DNA from: Salinivenus iranica
GTDB taxonomy: Bacteria; Bacteroidota; Rhodothermia; Rhodothermales; Salinibacteraceae
NCBI GenBank assembly: GCA_002894665.1
Contig: NCRB01000033.1
Location: forward strand, 1 to 32,339
Direction of reading: 5' to 3'
Length of the DNA: 32,339 nt
The first letter of the stretch is position 1. Each line of letters starts with the position of its first letter. The position numbers and the translations under genes were made by a program. This document shows positions 15,588 to 25,244 of this stretch, one piece after another. Under the pieces are notes generated by a model that worked only from the letters and a program-made list of their open reading frames with translations, had not been told where the DNA came from and did no database searches.

Positions 15588-16286
15588 TTAAATGAGGTAC
15601 AGCATCGGGAAGAGGAAAATCCAGACGATGTCAACCAGATGCCAGTAGAGCCCCGTCAACTCCACCGGCGTGTAGTATTCGCTGCTGAAGCTTCCCATCC
15701 AGGCACGAACGGCCACCCACCCGATCACCGCCATTCCGATGATCACGTGAAGGCCGTGAATGCCCGTCATGACGAAGTAAATGCTAAAGAACTGGGAGGC
15801 GAACGGAACGTCAGCAAGCTGCGCATAGTGGCCGCCGTGCGGATCAAACATCCCGCCCGGGTACGCCCCGTGCTCAAACTTCGAGGTGTACTCGAAATAC
15901 TTGATCACCATAAACCCTCCCGCCAGGACCAGCGTCGCCCCCAGGTTGTAGATGCACTTTTTGACCTCGTCCTTCTGAATGTAGTGAATGGACAGCGCAA
16001 CGGTGAGGGACGACGTCAGAAGCACGATCGTGTTAATCGTGCCCATGGTAACGTTCAGGGTTTCGCTCGCCGCCACAAAGGTCTCCGGGTGCCACTGCCG
16101 ATAGACAGCGTAGGCGACAAACATTGCACTGAAGAGCAGGATCTCGGTGATGAGGAAGAGCCACATCCCGAGCTTCGCCGAGTCGAATTGCTGCTCCGAC
16201 GAGACGAAGTGATGCTGTAGGTGCGCCGGATGGTCGTGGTGGTCCGTCTCGGTCGGAGCAGGCGCAATGTCAGTGTCCGTAGCCAT
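15588..16286 (-). CDS. coxC: Cytochrome c oxidase subunit III
   Basis: Subunit III has no redox cofactor; it stabilises subunit I and may help oxygen entry. The 232-residue product begins with a His/Asp-rich soluble segment (about 30 residues) and then has five membrane helices. Family blocks are AKLGMWLFLITEILLFSAMF (37-56), a central TGIHGLHVIIG and the C-terminal YWHLVDIVWIFLFPMLYL. The five-helix form is typical of caa3 and bo3 oxidases. It starts 40 bp after coxA and lies in the same direction, so the genes are very probably cotranscribed. Confidence 0.95.
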   Translation of the reverse strand: MATDTDIAPAPTETDHHDHPAHLQHHFVSSEQQFDSAKLGMWLFLITEILLFSAMFVAYAVYRQWHPETFVAASETLNVTMGTINTIVLLTSSLTVALSIHYIQKDEVKKCIYNLGATLVLAGGFMVIKYFEYTSKFEHGAYPGGMFDPHGGHYAQLADVPFASQFFSIYFVMTGIHGLHVIIGMAVIGWVAVRAWMGSFSSEYYTPVELTGLYWHLVDIVWIFLFPMLYLI

Positions 16287-16326
16287 GGGGGTGCGGGATC
16301 AAAGAAACGTACCAACGGGGAATCCA

Positions 16327-18060
16327 CTACGCGTCGCGGCTGGGTTCGAGGGGAGCCGCCGGGGCCGCATCCGGGACTCGGAGGCCCTGGTCCCCGTCGG
16401 CTTCTCCGTCGCCGCCGCCAAACACCTCATCGGCGAGGTGAAAGTCGTACGGGCCGCGCGTGATGAGAGGGGTTCGCTTGAAATTGTGCGGGTCGGGCAA
16501 CGCCGCTACATTGGTCCACTCGAGGGTGGCTGCGCCCCACGGGTTGGCGGGCGCCTTCTCTCCGTACTTCAACGACCATAGCGCGTAGCCGAGCACGAGG
16601 AAGAGCCCCACGCCCAGGACACCAGACCCCGCCGTGGAAAGCTGGTGCAGGTCCGTGAAGCGATCCGCGTACGTCGCGTACCGGCGGGGCATGCCCTTCG
16701 CCCCCAGTACCAGCTGCGGGAAGAAGGTAAGGTTGAACCCGACGAAGACCAGGAAGGCGGCAATTTTTCCGAGGGTCTCGTTGTACATCCGCCCCGTAAT
16801 CTTTGGCCACCAGTAGTGCATGCCGCCCAGGAGGGCCACCACCGTACCGCCCATCATCACGTAGTGAAAGTGGCTCACGATGTAGTAGGTGTCGTGCAGA
16901 TGCACGTCCACAGACAGGACGCCGACCATAATGCCCGTAAAGCCCCCAATCGAAAAGAGAAACAGGAAGCTGAGGGCGTAGATCATCGGGGTCTGGAGCC
17001 AGATGGAGCCCTTGTACAACGTCGCCACCCAGTTAAAGACCTTGATGCCGGACGGGATGCCGATGAGGTACGTAATCAGCGAGAAGACGATCGAGGAGAC
17101 GACCGACTGTCCACTCACGAACATGTGATGGCCCCATACCAGGAACCCGAGCATGGCGATCGCAACCGACGAGAGCGCAATCGCCCGGTACCCGAAAATG
17201 CGGGAGCGAGAAAACGTGGCGATCAGCTCCGACATGATGCCGAACGCCGGCAGAATCATGATGTACACCGCCGGGTGACTGTAAAACCAGAAGAAGTGCT
17301 GAAAGAGCACCGGGTCGCCTCCGAGCGACGGATCGAAGATGCCGATCTGCAGAACCTGCTCCAGGATCAGAAGCACCATCGTGATGCCGATCACCGGCGT
17401 GGCCAACACCTGCACGATGCTGGTGGCGTACATGCCCCATACAAACAGCGGGAGCCGATTCCAGGTCATGCCCGGCGCCCGCATCTTATGGATCGTGACG
17501 ATGAAGTTGAGCCCCGTAAAGATGTTCGCAAACCCGGCCACAAAGATCGCCGAGGTCATCCACAAGACGCCGCCCCCGGTCGTCTTCGAGTACGGCGTGT
17601 AGAAGGTCCACCCCGTGTCCACCCCGCCCCACAACAGAGCCATAATGGTGAGAGTGGCCCCCGCCAGGTACACGTACCACGAGGCAAGGTTGAGGCGAGG
17701 AAAGGCTACATCCTTTGCCCCAATCTGCATGGGCAACACGAAGTTACCAAGGATTGCGGGGATCGACGGCACCAGAAACAGGAAGACCATCATGATGCCG
17801 TGCATCGAGAACACCTGATTATAGGTGTCATTGGCCATCATGGTCTCGCCCGGCCCGCTGAGCTCAGCCCGCATCACCAGGGCCAGCACTCCGGCGGCCA
17901 GGAATACGAGGGCCAGGGTGACGCAGTAGAGAACCCCGATCCGTTTGTGATCTTTCGTCGACAGCCACGACCATACGCTGGTCTCGTGGTTGAGGTAGTT
18001 TTCTCCCTCCTCATGTTCGTCCGGCTGTGCGACGGCTGTGTTCTGGGTGTCTGTGCTCAT
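16327..18060 (-). CDS. coxA: Cytochrome c oxidase subunit I, A2-type heme-copper oxidase
   Basis: This catalytic subunit reduces O2 to water and pumps protons. The 577-residue protein carries every expected ligand: His87 (FSMHGIMM) and His399 for the low-spin heme, His397 for heme a3, and His262, His311 and His312 for CuB, with Tyr266 as the cross-linked tyrosine. The motif FYSHPAVY (259-266) replaces the Glu of HPEVY by the Tyr-Ser pair typical of A2-type enzymes such as the Rhodothermus caa3 oxidase. About 12 membrane helices are followed by a C-terminal soluble tail rich in Gly, Asp and Pro. The start at 18060 lies 63 bp after coxB. Confidence 0.97.
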   Translation of the reverse strand: MSTDTQNTAVAQPDEHEEGENYLNHETSVWSWLSTKDHKRIGVLYCVTLALVFLAAGVLALVMRAELSGPGETMMANDTYNQVFSMHGIMMVFLFLVPSIPAILGNFVLPMQIGAKDVAFPRLNLASWYVYLAGATLTIMALLWGGVDTGWTFYTPYSKTTGGGVLWMTSAIFVAGFANIFTGLNFIVTIHKMRAPGMTWNRLPLFVWGMYATSIVQVLATPVIGITMVLLILEQVLQIGIFDPSLGGDPVLFQHFFWFYSHPAVYIMILPAFGIMSELIATFSRSRIFGYRAIALSSVAIAMLGFLVWGHHMFVSGQSVVSSIVFSLITYLIGIPSGIKVFNWVATLYKGSIWLQTPMIYALSFLFLFSIGGFTGIMVGVLSVDVHLHDTYYIVSHFHYVMMGGTVVALLGGMHYWWPKITGRMYNETLGKIAAFLVFVGFNLTFFPQLVLGAKGMPRRYATYADRFTDLHQLSTAGSGVLGVGLFLVLGYALWSLKYGEKAPANPWGAATLEWTNVAALPDPHNFKRTPLITRGPYDFHLADEVFGGGDGEADGDQGLRVPDAAPAAPLEPSRDA

Positions 18061-18123
18061 GGATCCTCGTGCTGATCTGTGAGGAGAACGGATCGGCCGC
18101 GGCCTTCGCGACCGCCCCGCAGT

Positions 18124-19101
18124 CTAATTTGTCGCAGTCGTCTGTCCCTGATCCGATGCCGGCGGTTCCTTGTCGCTCTGCTCCTTGATAAACTCAATGA
18201 GCCCCGTGAGCTGCCGCTCCGACAGGCTGGAATACGAGCCGGGCATCAGGTTATCGTATCCCGCCACGATCCGGGCCTCGGGCTTGAGGATGGACTCCCG
18301 GAGGTAGTTTTCGTCCACCGCAAGGGTCGTTCCGTCGCTCATTTCGTGATCGGTACGCCCGTAAAGGCCCTGGAATGACGGACCGACCATCTCCGACCCG
18401 TCCAGGCTGTGGCATCCCTGACACCCCCGCTGAGAGTAGAGCTGTTTTCCTAGCTCAGGAAGCGGAATGTCCTCGGACGTGCCGGCTTCTTCCAACCAAT
18501 TGTCGAACGCGTCCTGAGAAACAACTCGCACCACCTTGTCCATCTCAGAGTGGTTGCGCCCACAATACTCGGTGCAGAAGAGGTCGTAGTCCCCCTCCTT
18601 CGTGGCCTCAAACCAGACGGATGTGTACCGATTCGGAAGGATGTCGTACTTCACCCGGAAGGCGGGGATAAAGAATCCGTGCAGGACATCGGCACTGCTC
18701 ATCCGCATCTTCACCTTTTCCCCTTCCGGCACATACAGCGTGTCGCTTGTCACCCCGTTCGGGTACTCAAACAAAAAATTCCACTGCTGGGCCTCCACCC
18801 GAATCTCGTAGGCCTCCGAGGGCACGGCGTGCATCTTCACGTAGCTCTTGAACCCCCAGTTAAAGACGAGAAGCACCAGAATGGTGGGGATTACGATCCA
18901 CGAAATCTCCAGGAGCTTGCTTTCCTCAACGGGGGCGGGTCGCTCTCCGGGGCTCTGGCGTCGATACCGGTAGACGAAGTACAGCATGGCGCCGGTCACT
19001 CCCACCAGCAGGATCGCACTCACCGCCGTGACGAAAAGGAAGAGACTGTCCACCTCAGGAGCGATGGTTGAAGCAGCCTCTGGTAGCCAAAAATCACCCA
19101 T
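18124..19101 (-). CDS. coxB: Cytochrome c oxidase subunit II with fused cytochrome c domain (caa3)
   Basis: Subunit II accepts electrons through CuA. The 325-residue protein has two membrane helices (about 18-44 and 66-87), then a cupredoxin domain. Its full CuA site is His141, Cys176, Glu178, Cys180, His184 and Met187 in CTEYCGRNHSEM. A C-terminal class I cytochrome c domain follows, with CQGCH at 227-231 and the likely axial Met286 (NLMPGS). The fusion defines a caa3 oxidase, which can take electrons directly from the heme subunits of ACIII. No cleavable signal peptide is obvious. SCO1, its copper metallochaperone, is 42 bp upstream. Confidence 0.97.
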   Translation of the reverse strand: MGDFWLPEAASTIAPEVDSLFLFVTAVSAILLVGVTGAMLYFVYRYRRQSPGERPAPVEESKLLEISWIVIPTILVLLVFNWGFKSYVKMHAVPSEAYEIRVEAQQWNFLFEYPNGVTSDTLYVPEGEKVKMRMSSADVLHGFFIPAFRVKYDILPNRYTSVWFEATKEGDYDLFCTEYCGRNHSEMDKVVRVVSQDAFDNWLEEAGTSEDIPLPELGKQLYSQRGCQGCHSLDGSEMVGPSFQGLYGRTDHEMSDGTTLAVDENYLRESILKPEARIVAGYDNLMPGSYSSLSERQLTGLIEFIKEQSDKEPPASDQGQTTATN

Positions 19102-19143
19102 ATCGGATCAGAATGATGTCGGTTGGTGAATCGGCGCCCCCGG

Positions 19144-20004
19144 TTATCCGGTCGACGGGATGCGGTCGGCCCATGCTTCGTGCCGCTCCAGATCCTCGTA
19201 CTCGCGACGCCAGAAGAAAAACAGCGCCCCCGCAAGAAGAAGGAAGGTGAGTACGCTCCCAATCTTCATAATGTTGAAAGCGTCGGCCGTGTAGGTGTTT
19301 TTCTCAGGGTCAAACTGAAAGCAATACATGGCGGCCTGGTCGATGGCGTTGCCCACAGAGCCGTTTGAGGCCTCCACGAGGGCCTTCCGCATGTCATCCG
19401 ACGGAATCTCAATCCCGTAGATGTAGCGGGTCACCGTCCCCTCCCCACTCAAGAACACTTGCGCCGTCGGGTGGGCATACTCCTGCTTCTCCGGCACCCA
19501 CTGAAAGTTAAACCCGACAGACGACGTCAACTGCCGGATGGCAGTGCTGTCGCCCGTCAGGAAGTGCCATCCGTCCGCCGCCGACGGCCGGCCCAGCTTC
19601 TGTACGTAGGTCTCTTTCTTCTGTTGAGCCACCTCGGGCCCCTCACGGGGATTAAAGCTCACGGTCAGCACCCGAAACTCTTCGCCGGGGGTCCAGGACA
19701 ACGATTCCAGCGAACTCGTAAACCCGTCGAGCATGAGCCCACAGAGCATAGGGCAGCTGTGGTACACCAGATTCAGCACGACGGGCGTCTCTCCATCCAG
19801 GTACTCCTCCAGAGTTACCGTGGTGCCGTTCTCGTTCTGGAACGTAAGGTCCGTCGGGATTTTGTCGCCAAGCTGCCGCTCAATATTTACCCCCTCCAGC
19901 TCGTCCCGCGACTGATTGCTCCGTTGCGCCCATACCGGGGACGCGCTCACGCCCACAAGGGCGAGGCACAAGACCCCGAGAATGGTGGCTCGAATGGAGA
20001 TCAT
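19144..20004 (-). CDS. SCO1/SenC-type copper chaperone for CuA assembly
   Basis: SCO proteins deliver copper to, or reduce, the CuA site of subunit II. The 286-residue product has a signal peptide (to about VWA, residue 26), a thioredoxin-like domain with the CPMLC motif (CxxxC) in YHSCPMLCG, and the partner His in YAHPTAQV. It also carries an additional C-terminal membrane helix (IGSVLTFLLLAGALFFFW), so it is anchored by its tail. Such long, C-terminally anchored SCO proteins differ from the usual N-anchored form of about 200 residues. The ATG at 20004 is preferred over a TTG five codons upstream. It lies directly before coxB. Confidence 0.9.
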   Translation of the reverse strand: MISIRATILGVLCLALVGVSASPVWAQRSNQSRDELEGVNIERQLGDKIPTDLTFQNENGTTVTLEEYLDGETPVVLNLVYHSCPMLCGLMLDGFTSSLESLSWTPGEEFRVLTVSFNPREGPEVAQQKKETYVQKLGRPSAADGWHFLTGDSTAIRQLTSSVGFNFQWVPEKQEYAHPTAQVFLSGEGTVTRYIYGIEIPSDDMRKALVEASNGSVGNAIDQAAMYCFQFDPEKNTYTADAFNIMKIGSVLTFLLLAGALFFFWRREYEDLERHEAWADRIPSTG

Positions 20005-20055
20005 GGTGTGCACGGACAATGCCCCGGCGTGCGGCCGGGAGCAGCGTCCACGTTA

Positions 20056-20835
20056 CTATTGATTCTGAGAACTCGTACCGCCTCCTTCCGCCCCTTCCCC
20101 GTACTGCTCGGAGAGCACGAGGCCCATGGCGTCGTCAATCGGAATGTGATACACCCCGGCCTCCTCGTCGACCACTCCGTATTCCTGAAGCTGCTGCGCC
20201 GCCTCCCGGTCCACCTTCTGGACGCGTGAGTACGTGTCGGCGCCCGAGGCGCTCGCCTCTGCCTCCTGGGACACCTGCTCGTACCACCCGAAGATGACCA
20301 CCACAGCGACGGCAATCACCACCAGGATGGCCGCGGCCACGGCCATGATTTGGCTCGCCGCCACCCCCTCGTAGGCGACGCCCCGCTCCTTTTCTTCTTC
20401 AAACTGGTCATCGAGCGTAAACACCTGTCGCGGCTGTTCCCGACGCTCGGCCCGGGCCAGCCCCGTGACGGGTTGGTCCTCCTCCTCTCGCGCGAGGGCC
20501 TTTTTCGCCTCCTCCCGCGTGGCCGCCACAAAGCTCTCAACCGTCCCGCCCTCGCTCCATCCCGCCTCGCTCACCGACCGCACGCGCCAGAACAGGGTGT
20601 CCCCGTTCTCCGGAAAGACGTTTCCGACCGTCACCGCGGTCTCCGTTCCCACATCTTCATCGACGAGCAGGTCGTCGAAGCGCGCCGTCGGCGCCACCTG
20701 CAAGCGGTACGAGACCGCCCCCTCCACGGACTCCCACACGAACGTCACTTCGGCCCCGGAAACGACGGATGCGTCCCGCGGGGCGACGAGGGGGGGAGAC
20801 GGAGGCACAGAATGGGAGTCGGCGGAGTCACTCAT
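20056..20835 (-). CDS. Fibronectin III-like, single-pass membrane protein of unknown function
   Basis: The 259-residue product has three parts. Residues about 15-105 read like a fibronectin type III domain (VTFVWESVEGAVSYRLQVA, then LFWRVRSV.EAGWSEGG). A charged linker follows, with a membrane helix at about 162-184. The last part is a tail with YGVVDEEAGVYHIPIDDAM at about 219-237. I recall a similar YGxVDxxAGxxxIPIDxAM string in small membrane proteins encoded beside cox/SCO genes in other phyla; no function is established to my knowledge. There is no cleavable signal peptide. The ATG at 20835 is preferred over a GTG two codons upstream. It lies between actF and SCO1, so a role in assembling or coupling ACIII and the oxidase is a reasonable guess. 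Confidence 0.75.
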   Translation of the reverse strand: MSDSADSHSVPPSPPLVAPRDASVVSGAEVTFVWESVEGAVSYRLQVAPTARFDDLLVDEDVGTETAVTVGNVFPENGDTLFWRVRSVSEAGWSEGGTVESFVAATREEAKKALAREEEDQPVTGLARAERREQPRQVFTLDDQFEEEKERGVAYEGVAASQIMAVAAAILVVIAVAVVVIFGWYEQVSQEAEASASGADTYSRVQKVDREAAQQLQEYGVVDEEAGVYHIPIDDAMGLVLSEQYGEGAEGGGTSSQNQ

Positions 20836-20954
20836 CGGCACGTAAGGCTTCTACCTTATGGTCTAAACAGTACGGGCGACCCGGGCAATGGGTCGTTTTC
20901 AGCCGGTGAAAATCCGACGGAAGCAGCCGGTATGCCCCGGGGTACACGCACCGG

Positions 20955-22217
20955 CTATGAGTTCTCAAAGTGGAGCGAGGCACTGAGCGACGGGTGGTTT
21001 TGGGGAACCAGGGGATGCCGGCTTAGGCGGTACATGAGCCCCCCTGCGAAGATCCCCGTTAACCCCAACCAGCACGTAAAGTCAACCCAGTGAAAGCCGG
21101 CGCTATCACGCAGGACCGGCAGCACCACCCAGTGCAGATCAAACCAGTGCATTCCGATGAGCCACACGGCCATGACCGACAGAATGGGCAGCGTGCGCTT
21201 TGTCCCCCGCGGGAGGAGCACGAGAAACGGCACGACAAAGTGGAAACCCAGCAGGAACGCACTGTGCCAGCCCCATCCGTCTTGGAGGCGATGCTGGAAC
21301 CAGACCGTTTCTTCGGGAATGCCGCCGTACCAGTACAGCATGTACTGGCTAAAGGCGATGTAGGCCCAGAAGACGACGAAGCCGAACAGGTACTTCCCGA
21401 GGTCCTGGTAGTGCTCCTTCGTGATCACCCCCTGGAGGCGCCCCCCTGTGCTCTGAAGCAGGGCGGCAACCAGCGTGATCACCGCCACGGCGCTCAGGAT
21501 GCCACCGGAGAAAAAGTACACCCCGAAGATCGTCGAGAACCAGTGGGGAGAGGTGGACATGAGGATGTCATAACTCGCAAAGGCCACGGTCACGGCCGTC
21601 ACGGGCAAGCCCCACGCGCTCGTGCTCCGCAGCTTGGCCGGGATGTCCGGGTCCGGATCGACGTCCTGTCGTATCGAAAACGCATACAGGCGGTACGAGA
21701 CGAGTGTCCAGACTGCAAAATAGAGCACCATCCGCGCGATCCAGAACGGCGTGTTCAGGTACGCCCGTTTCCCCGCCAGGATCTCATCGTACTCCGGGCT
21801 GCTCGGGTCGTAGAGCTCCGCGTGGGTCCAGTGGTAGAGGTCGTGCATCCCAAATAGGAGCGGAATCCCCAACACGAACAGAAGGGGAAAGGCCCAGATG
21901 AGGCTCTCATTGATCCGGTTGATCGTGACGCTCCAGGAGGCCCGGGTGAGGTGGTGAAAGATCAGGAAGAAAAGCCCCCCGAGTGCCGTCGTCACCAGGA
22001 ACGACCAGCCCGTCAGGTAGGCAAAGAAGAAGTCCTCGGCACTCTGCCATAGGCCCAGCAGACTGATGGCCAGGAGGGCGACGCCCAGTGCGGTGGGCAG
22101 CAGCCAGGCGCGGCGATCGCCCACGGCCCGGTACGTCCGCTCCGCAGCCTCCCGGGTGGAGGCCAACGGGTCGGCGAGCCAGGACAAGGAAGCGTTCTGC
22201 TCAGGGGAAGTGCTCAT
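20955..22217 (-). CDS. actF: Alternative complex III subunit ActF
   Basis: ActF is the second quinone-interacting, NrfD-like membrane subunit of ACIII. The 420-residue protein has about ten hydrophobic helices, including AWLLPTALGVALLAISLLGLW, WIARMVLYFAVWTLVSYRLY and the conserved MHWFDLHWVVLP stretch near residue 375, which contains His/Asp residues placed for proton handling. It follows actE by 89 bp and precedes the fibronectin-like protein. The start ATG at 22217 (MSTSPEQ) is chosen over a TTG 14 codons upstream. Length and helix pattern match ActF of Rhodothermus and Flavobacterium. Confidence 0.9.
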   Translation of the reverse strand: MSTSPEQNASLSWLADPLASTREAAERTYRAVGDRRAWLLPTALGVALLAISLLGLWQSAEDFFFAYLTGWSFLVTTALGGLFFLIFHHLTRASWSVTINRINESLIWAFPLLFVLGIPLLFGMHDLYHWTHAELYDPSSPEYDEILAGKRAYLNTPFWIARMVLYFAVWTLVSYRLYAFSIRQDVDPDPDIPAKLRSTSAWGLPVTAVTVAFASYDILMSTSPHWFSTIFGVYFFSGGILSAVAVITLVAALLQSTGGRLQGVITKEHYQDLGKYLFGFVVFWAYIAFSQYMLYWYGGIPEETVWFQHRLQDGWGWHSAFLLGFHFVVPFLVLLPRGTKRTLPILSVMAVWLIGMHWFDLHWVVLPVLRDSAGFHWVDFTCWLGLTGIFAGGLMYRLSRHPLVPQNHPSLSASLHFENS

Positions 22218-22306
22218 GGCATCGATGGGATGTCCGGGGCCCGTTGCGTGTTCGGGCAATCAGCGGATTGTGGCAAGGGGTGTGCGTACGGCGGTCGGCA
22301 GGTGGG

Positions 22307-22993
22307 CTACTCCGACGACGAGGCGTCGGGCTGTCGCCCCGCCACTCGGACCGTGTCGGACGGGGCGTCGCCGTCCGTTCCTACCTTTCTCTCCAGGCGC
22401 GAGGCGAGGTCCTCGGGCAGCTCTTCGGGGCGGGCATTCTGACTGCGCTGCAGCGCCCGGATGTACGTGACGATCGCCCACCGGTCCCGCACAGGGATCT
22501 GCTGTCCGTAGGCCGGCATGTTGCGGACGCCATTGGCAATCACATCGTACAGGTAGCCGTCGGACACCTGGCGCAGCCGGTCGACGTGGTAACTGGAGGC
22601 AGGCGTATAGCCGTAGTCGCCCCGCATGATAATCCCGTTCCCCGCCCCCGTCTGCCCATGGCACGGCGTGCAATAGATCTCGTAACGGTCCTTTCCTCGC
22701 TCCAGCACCTTCCGCGTGACGTCAATGGGCACGCTCTCCACGTACTCTCCCTCCTCCGTCCGCCCCGCATGCAGTTCCGAGTTCCCCCGCAGTTGGCCGC
22801 GAGCCACCGTCCCCGTCACCGGCTTCCGCATGGTGGCCTTATCTTCGAACAGCGGGTTGTAGCTCTGCGCCTGGAACTTCTCCTGGAAGTCCATGCCCAG
22901 GTGTGGGTGAATCGGCGGCCGCTCCGACTGGTGGCCGCGGCACCCGGCCAGCAGAACAGTGAGCAGCACTCCGAGAGTGAGAAGGCGTTGCAT
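22307..22993 (-). CDS. actE: Alternative complex III subunit ActE, monoheme cytochrome c lipoprotein
   Basis: ActE is a periplasmic mono-heme cytochrome c that passes electrons out of ACIII. The 228-residue product begins with a lipoprotein signal peptide, with the lipobox LLAGC giving the acylated Cys18. The cytochrome domain has CTPCH at 108-112 and axial Met159 in NMPAYG. An N-terminal segment of about 85 residues (HPHLGMDFQEKFQAQ, with many polar residues) precedes the heme domain, as is usual for ActE. The ATG at 22993 fits the signal peptide, while the 31 upstream codons overlap actD and are not coding. It starts 55 bp after the actD stop. Confidence 0.93.
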   Translation of the reverse strand: MQRLLTLGVLLTVLLAGCRGHQSERPPIHPHLGMDFQEKFQAQSYNPLFEDKATMRKPVTGTVARGQLRGNSELHAGRTEEGEYVESVPIDVTRKVLERGKDRYEIYCTPCHGQTGAGNGIIMRGDYGYTPASSYHVDRLRQVSDGYLYDVIANGVRNMPAYGQQIPVRDRWAIVTYIRALQRSQNARPEELPEDLASRLERKVGTDGDAPSDTVRVAGRQPDASSSE

Positions 22994-23048
22994 CGGTGGG
23001 TCAGGAAACAAGTCGAAAAACAGGCGGCAGGAGGCCGAATGCGTAGCG

Positions 23049-23654
23049 TTACGCGTCGGCCACCCCGTCATCCTGCACGAGTTCAATGTGGAGAGCGCCG
23101 ATGGAGCGGAGCGTGCGCGCTGTCTCTTCGGCGTCGAACTGATCGTCGCTAGCGGCGATGTGAAGGAAAAACCGGTCGTCGCTCGCCCCCTTAAACCGCT
23201 CGGAGTAGAAGAGCGGGTTGTACGGGCGGGGCAGCCCGTTGAGGGCCAGCATGCCGCCTACCGCGCCAAACGCCGCAAAGAGCACCGTCAGTTCGAACAT
23301 GATCGGCACGGACGGCTCCACCGCGAAAAACGGCTTGCCGCTGATGTTGAGGGGATAATCAACAGCCGCCGTCCACCACTGCAGGAGCGTGGCCGTGGCC
23401 AGCCCCGTCACGCCCCCGAGGAACGTGAAGTATCCCACCTTCGAGTTGCCCAGCCCCATTGCGTCGTCCATCCCGTGGATGGGGAAGGGGCTGTGCGTGT
23501 CGAAGTGGCTGTAGCCCTCCTCCCGCACCGCCTCGGCGGCGTGGAGCAGGGCCCCGGGATCCGGAAACTCTGCCAGCAGGCCGTAGACCTGGTCGGCATC
23601 GCTGTCGTAGATCCCCATCATGGCCTTGATCTCACGGAGGAGTTCGTCCAGCAT
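23049..23654 (-). CDS. actD: Alternative complex III subunit ActD (DUF3341)
   Basis: ActD is a small membrane subunit without cofactor that stabilises the ACIII core. The 201-residue protein shows the DUF3341 pattern: an N-terminal soluble part with GIYDSDADQVYGLLAEF, the block HSPFPIHGMDDAMGL near 54-68, and two membrane helices (about 74-97 and 115-140). A ferredoxin-like C-terminal segment with FFLHIAASDDQFD follows. The first ATG at 23654 is used; Met12 or Met13 is a possible alternative. It sits 47 bp after actC. Confidence 0.92.
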   Translation of the reverse strand: MLDELLREIKAMMGIYDSDADQVYGLLAEFPDPGALLHAAEAVREEGYSHFDTHSPFPIHGMDDAMGLGNSKVGYFTFLGGVTGLATATLLQWWTAAVDYPLNISGKPFFAVEPSVPIMFELTVLFAAFGAVGGMLALNGLPRPYNPLFYSERFKGASDDRFFLHIAASDDQFDAEETARTLRSIGALHIELVQDDGVADA

Positions 23655-23701
23655 GGCGTGTGGATGCGTATGAAAGAAGGCGTGCAGGAAGAGCGGACGG
23701 G

Positions 23702-25204
23702 CTAGGAATTATTCTGTCGGCGGGCCTCCACAGCGGCCGCCGGGGCCGGCTCAATATAGGGCGCATCGCCGTCGCGCTCCGGGCGCCCGTCGCCCCCCTC
23801 GTGGTAGTGCGGGTCGGCCTGCGGCATCACGCCCTTCACCTCCGACATGGCCACCATCGGCACAAAGCGGAGGAAGAGCAGGAAGAGCGTAAAGAAGAGC
23901 CCGAACGAACCGACAAACGTCCCAATATCGACCCAGGTCGGCTCGAAGTACCCCCACGAGCTCGGCAGAAAGTCGCGGTGCAGCGACGTGATCGTAATTA
24001 CGAACCGCTCGAACCACATCCCGATGTTGACCACGATCGAGAGCGCAAACATCACGGGAATAGAGCGGCGCAGCTTCTTAAACCAGAAGAGCTGCGGCGA
24101 GACCAGATTGCAGGTCATCATGATCCAGTACGCCCAAGCATAGGGCCCAAAGGCGCGGTTCAGGAAGGCATACTGCTCATACTCGACGCCCGAGTACCAG
24201 GCCATAAAGAACTCCGTGATGTAGGCGAAGCCCACGATCGTGCCGGTCACCAGGATGATGATGTTCATTTTCTCCAGGTGATCGAGCGTGATGAGATTCT
24301 TCAGCCCATAGATCTCGCGCGTAATCACCATGAGCGTCACCACCATGGCAAACCCCGAGAAAATGGCCCCCGCGACAAAGTAGGGCGGGAAAATGGTGGT
24401 GTGCCAGCCCGGCAGAACCGATACCGCGAAGTCGAACGACACGACCGAGTGGACCGAGAGCACCAGCGGCGTAGCAAGGCCGGCGAGCAGGAGGTACGCC
24501 TTCTCGTAGTTGCGCCAGTGGCGGTTGGCGCCGGTCCATCCGAGCGAGAAGAAGCCGAGGATGCGTTTCCGCCAGAAATTGGAGGCCCGATCGCGGAGTG
24601 TGGCGAGGTCGGGCACCAGGCCGACGTACCAGAAGACGAGCGAGACGAGGAAGTAACTCGACACCGCAAAGACGTCCCAAAGCAGCGGGCTCTTAAACTG
24701 CGGCCACATCTCCATCTGGTTCGGGATCGGGAGCGTCCAATAGATGGCCCAGACCCGCCCCACGTGGAACGTGGGAAAGATGAGCGCACACATCACCGCG
24801 AACAGCGTCATCGCCTCCGCCGCCCGGTTGATGGACGTGCGCCAGTGTTGGCGAAAGAGAAAGAGAATGGCCGAAATTAGGGTGCCAGCGTGGCCGATGC
24901 CCACCCAAAACACGAAGTTGACGATCGGCCAGCCCCACCCCACGGGCTGGTTGTTGCCCCACACGCCGACGCCGTTCCACACCTGATACGCCAGCATGGC
25001 CAGCAGCAGAAGGGTGCCGGACAGGGCCGTGCCGAACGCCACGTACCACGCCAGGGGCGCTTTTTTCTCCGTGTGCCGCGACACCATCTCGGTGATGTCA
25101 TGGAAGGAGAGGTTGCCCTTGATGAGGCGATCCCCATCCCCATGCGCCGGGGCCTGCGCCGACGGGTCGGTCGGAATCGATTTGGATTCCTCTTTGTGCG
25201 CCAC
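23702..25204 (-). CDS. actC: Alternative complex III subunit ActC (NrfD/PsrC family)
   Basis: ActC is the main quinol-binding membrane subunit of ACIII and docks against the iron-sulfur part of ActB. The 500-residue product has an N-terminal cytoplasmic segment and about ten membrane helices in two four-helix bundles of the NrfD type. Recognisable stretches are [19 protein letters not shown] (about 98-116), [25 protein letters not shown] (about 253-277) and GMWFERFVI (about 399-407). A hydrophilic His/Asp/Pro-rich tail of some 50 residues closes the protein. It begins 40 bp after actB. No signal peptide is needed for this family. Confidence 0.95.
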   Translation of the reverse strand: MAHKEESKSIPTDPSAQAPAHGDGDRLIKGNLSFHDITEMVSRHTEKKAPLAWYVAFGTALSGTLLLLAMLAYQVWNGVGVWGNNQPVGWGWPIVNFVFWVGIGHAGTLISAILFLFRQHWRTSINRAAEAMTLFAVMCALIFPTFHVGRVWAIYWTLPIPNQMEMWPQFKSPLLWDVFAVSSYFLVSLVFWYVGLVPDLATLRDRASNFWRKRILGFFSLGWTGANRHWRNYEKAYLLLAGLATPLVLSVHSVVSFDFAVSVLPGWHTTIFPPYFVAGAIFSGFAMVVTLMVITREIYGLKNLITLDHLEKMNIIILVTGTIVGFAYITEFFMAWYSGVEYEQYAFLNRAFGPYAWAYWIMMTCNLVSPQLFWFKKLRRSIPVMFALSIVVNIGMWFERFVITITSLHRDFLPSSWGYFEPTWVDIGTFVGSFGLFFTLFLLFLRFVPMVAMSEVKGVMPQADPHYHEGGDGRPERDGDAPYIEPAPAAAVEARRQNNS

Positions 25205-25244
25205 GAGCTTCTCGGGTTGATTCTACAGGGGAGCGTGCAGGGGG

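Noticed and set aside
16645-18075. 476-codon plus-strand frame opposite coxA
   Set aside because: coxA is unambiguous with all metal ligands; the antisense product is His/Arg/Gln-rich and without motifs.
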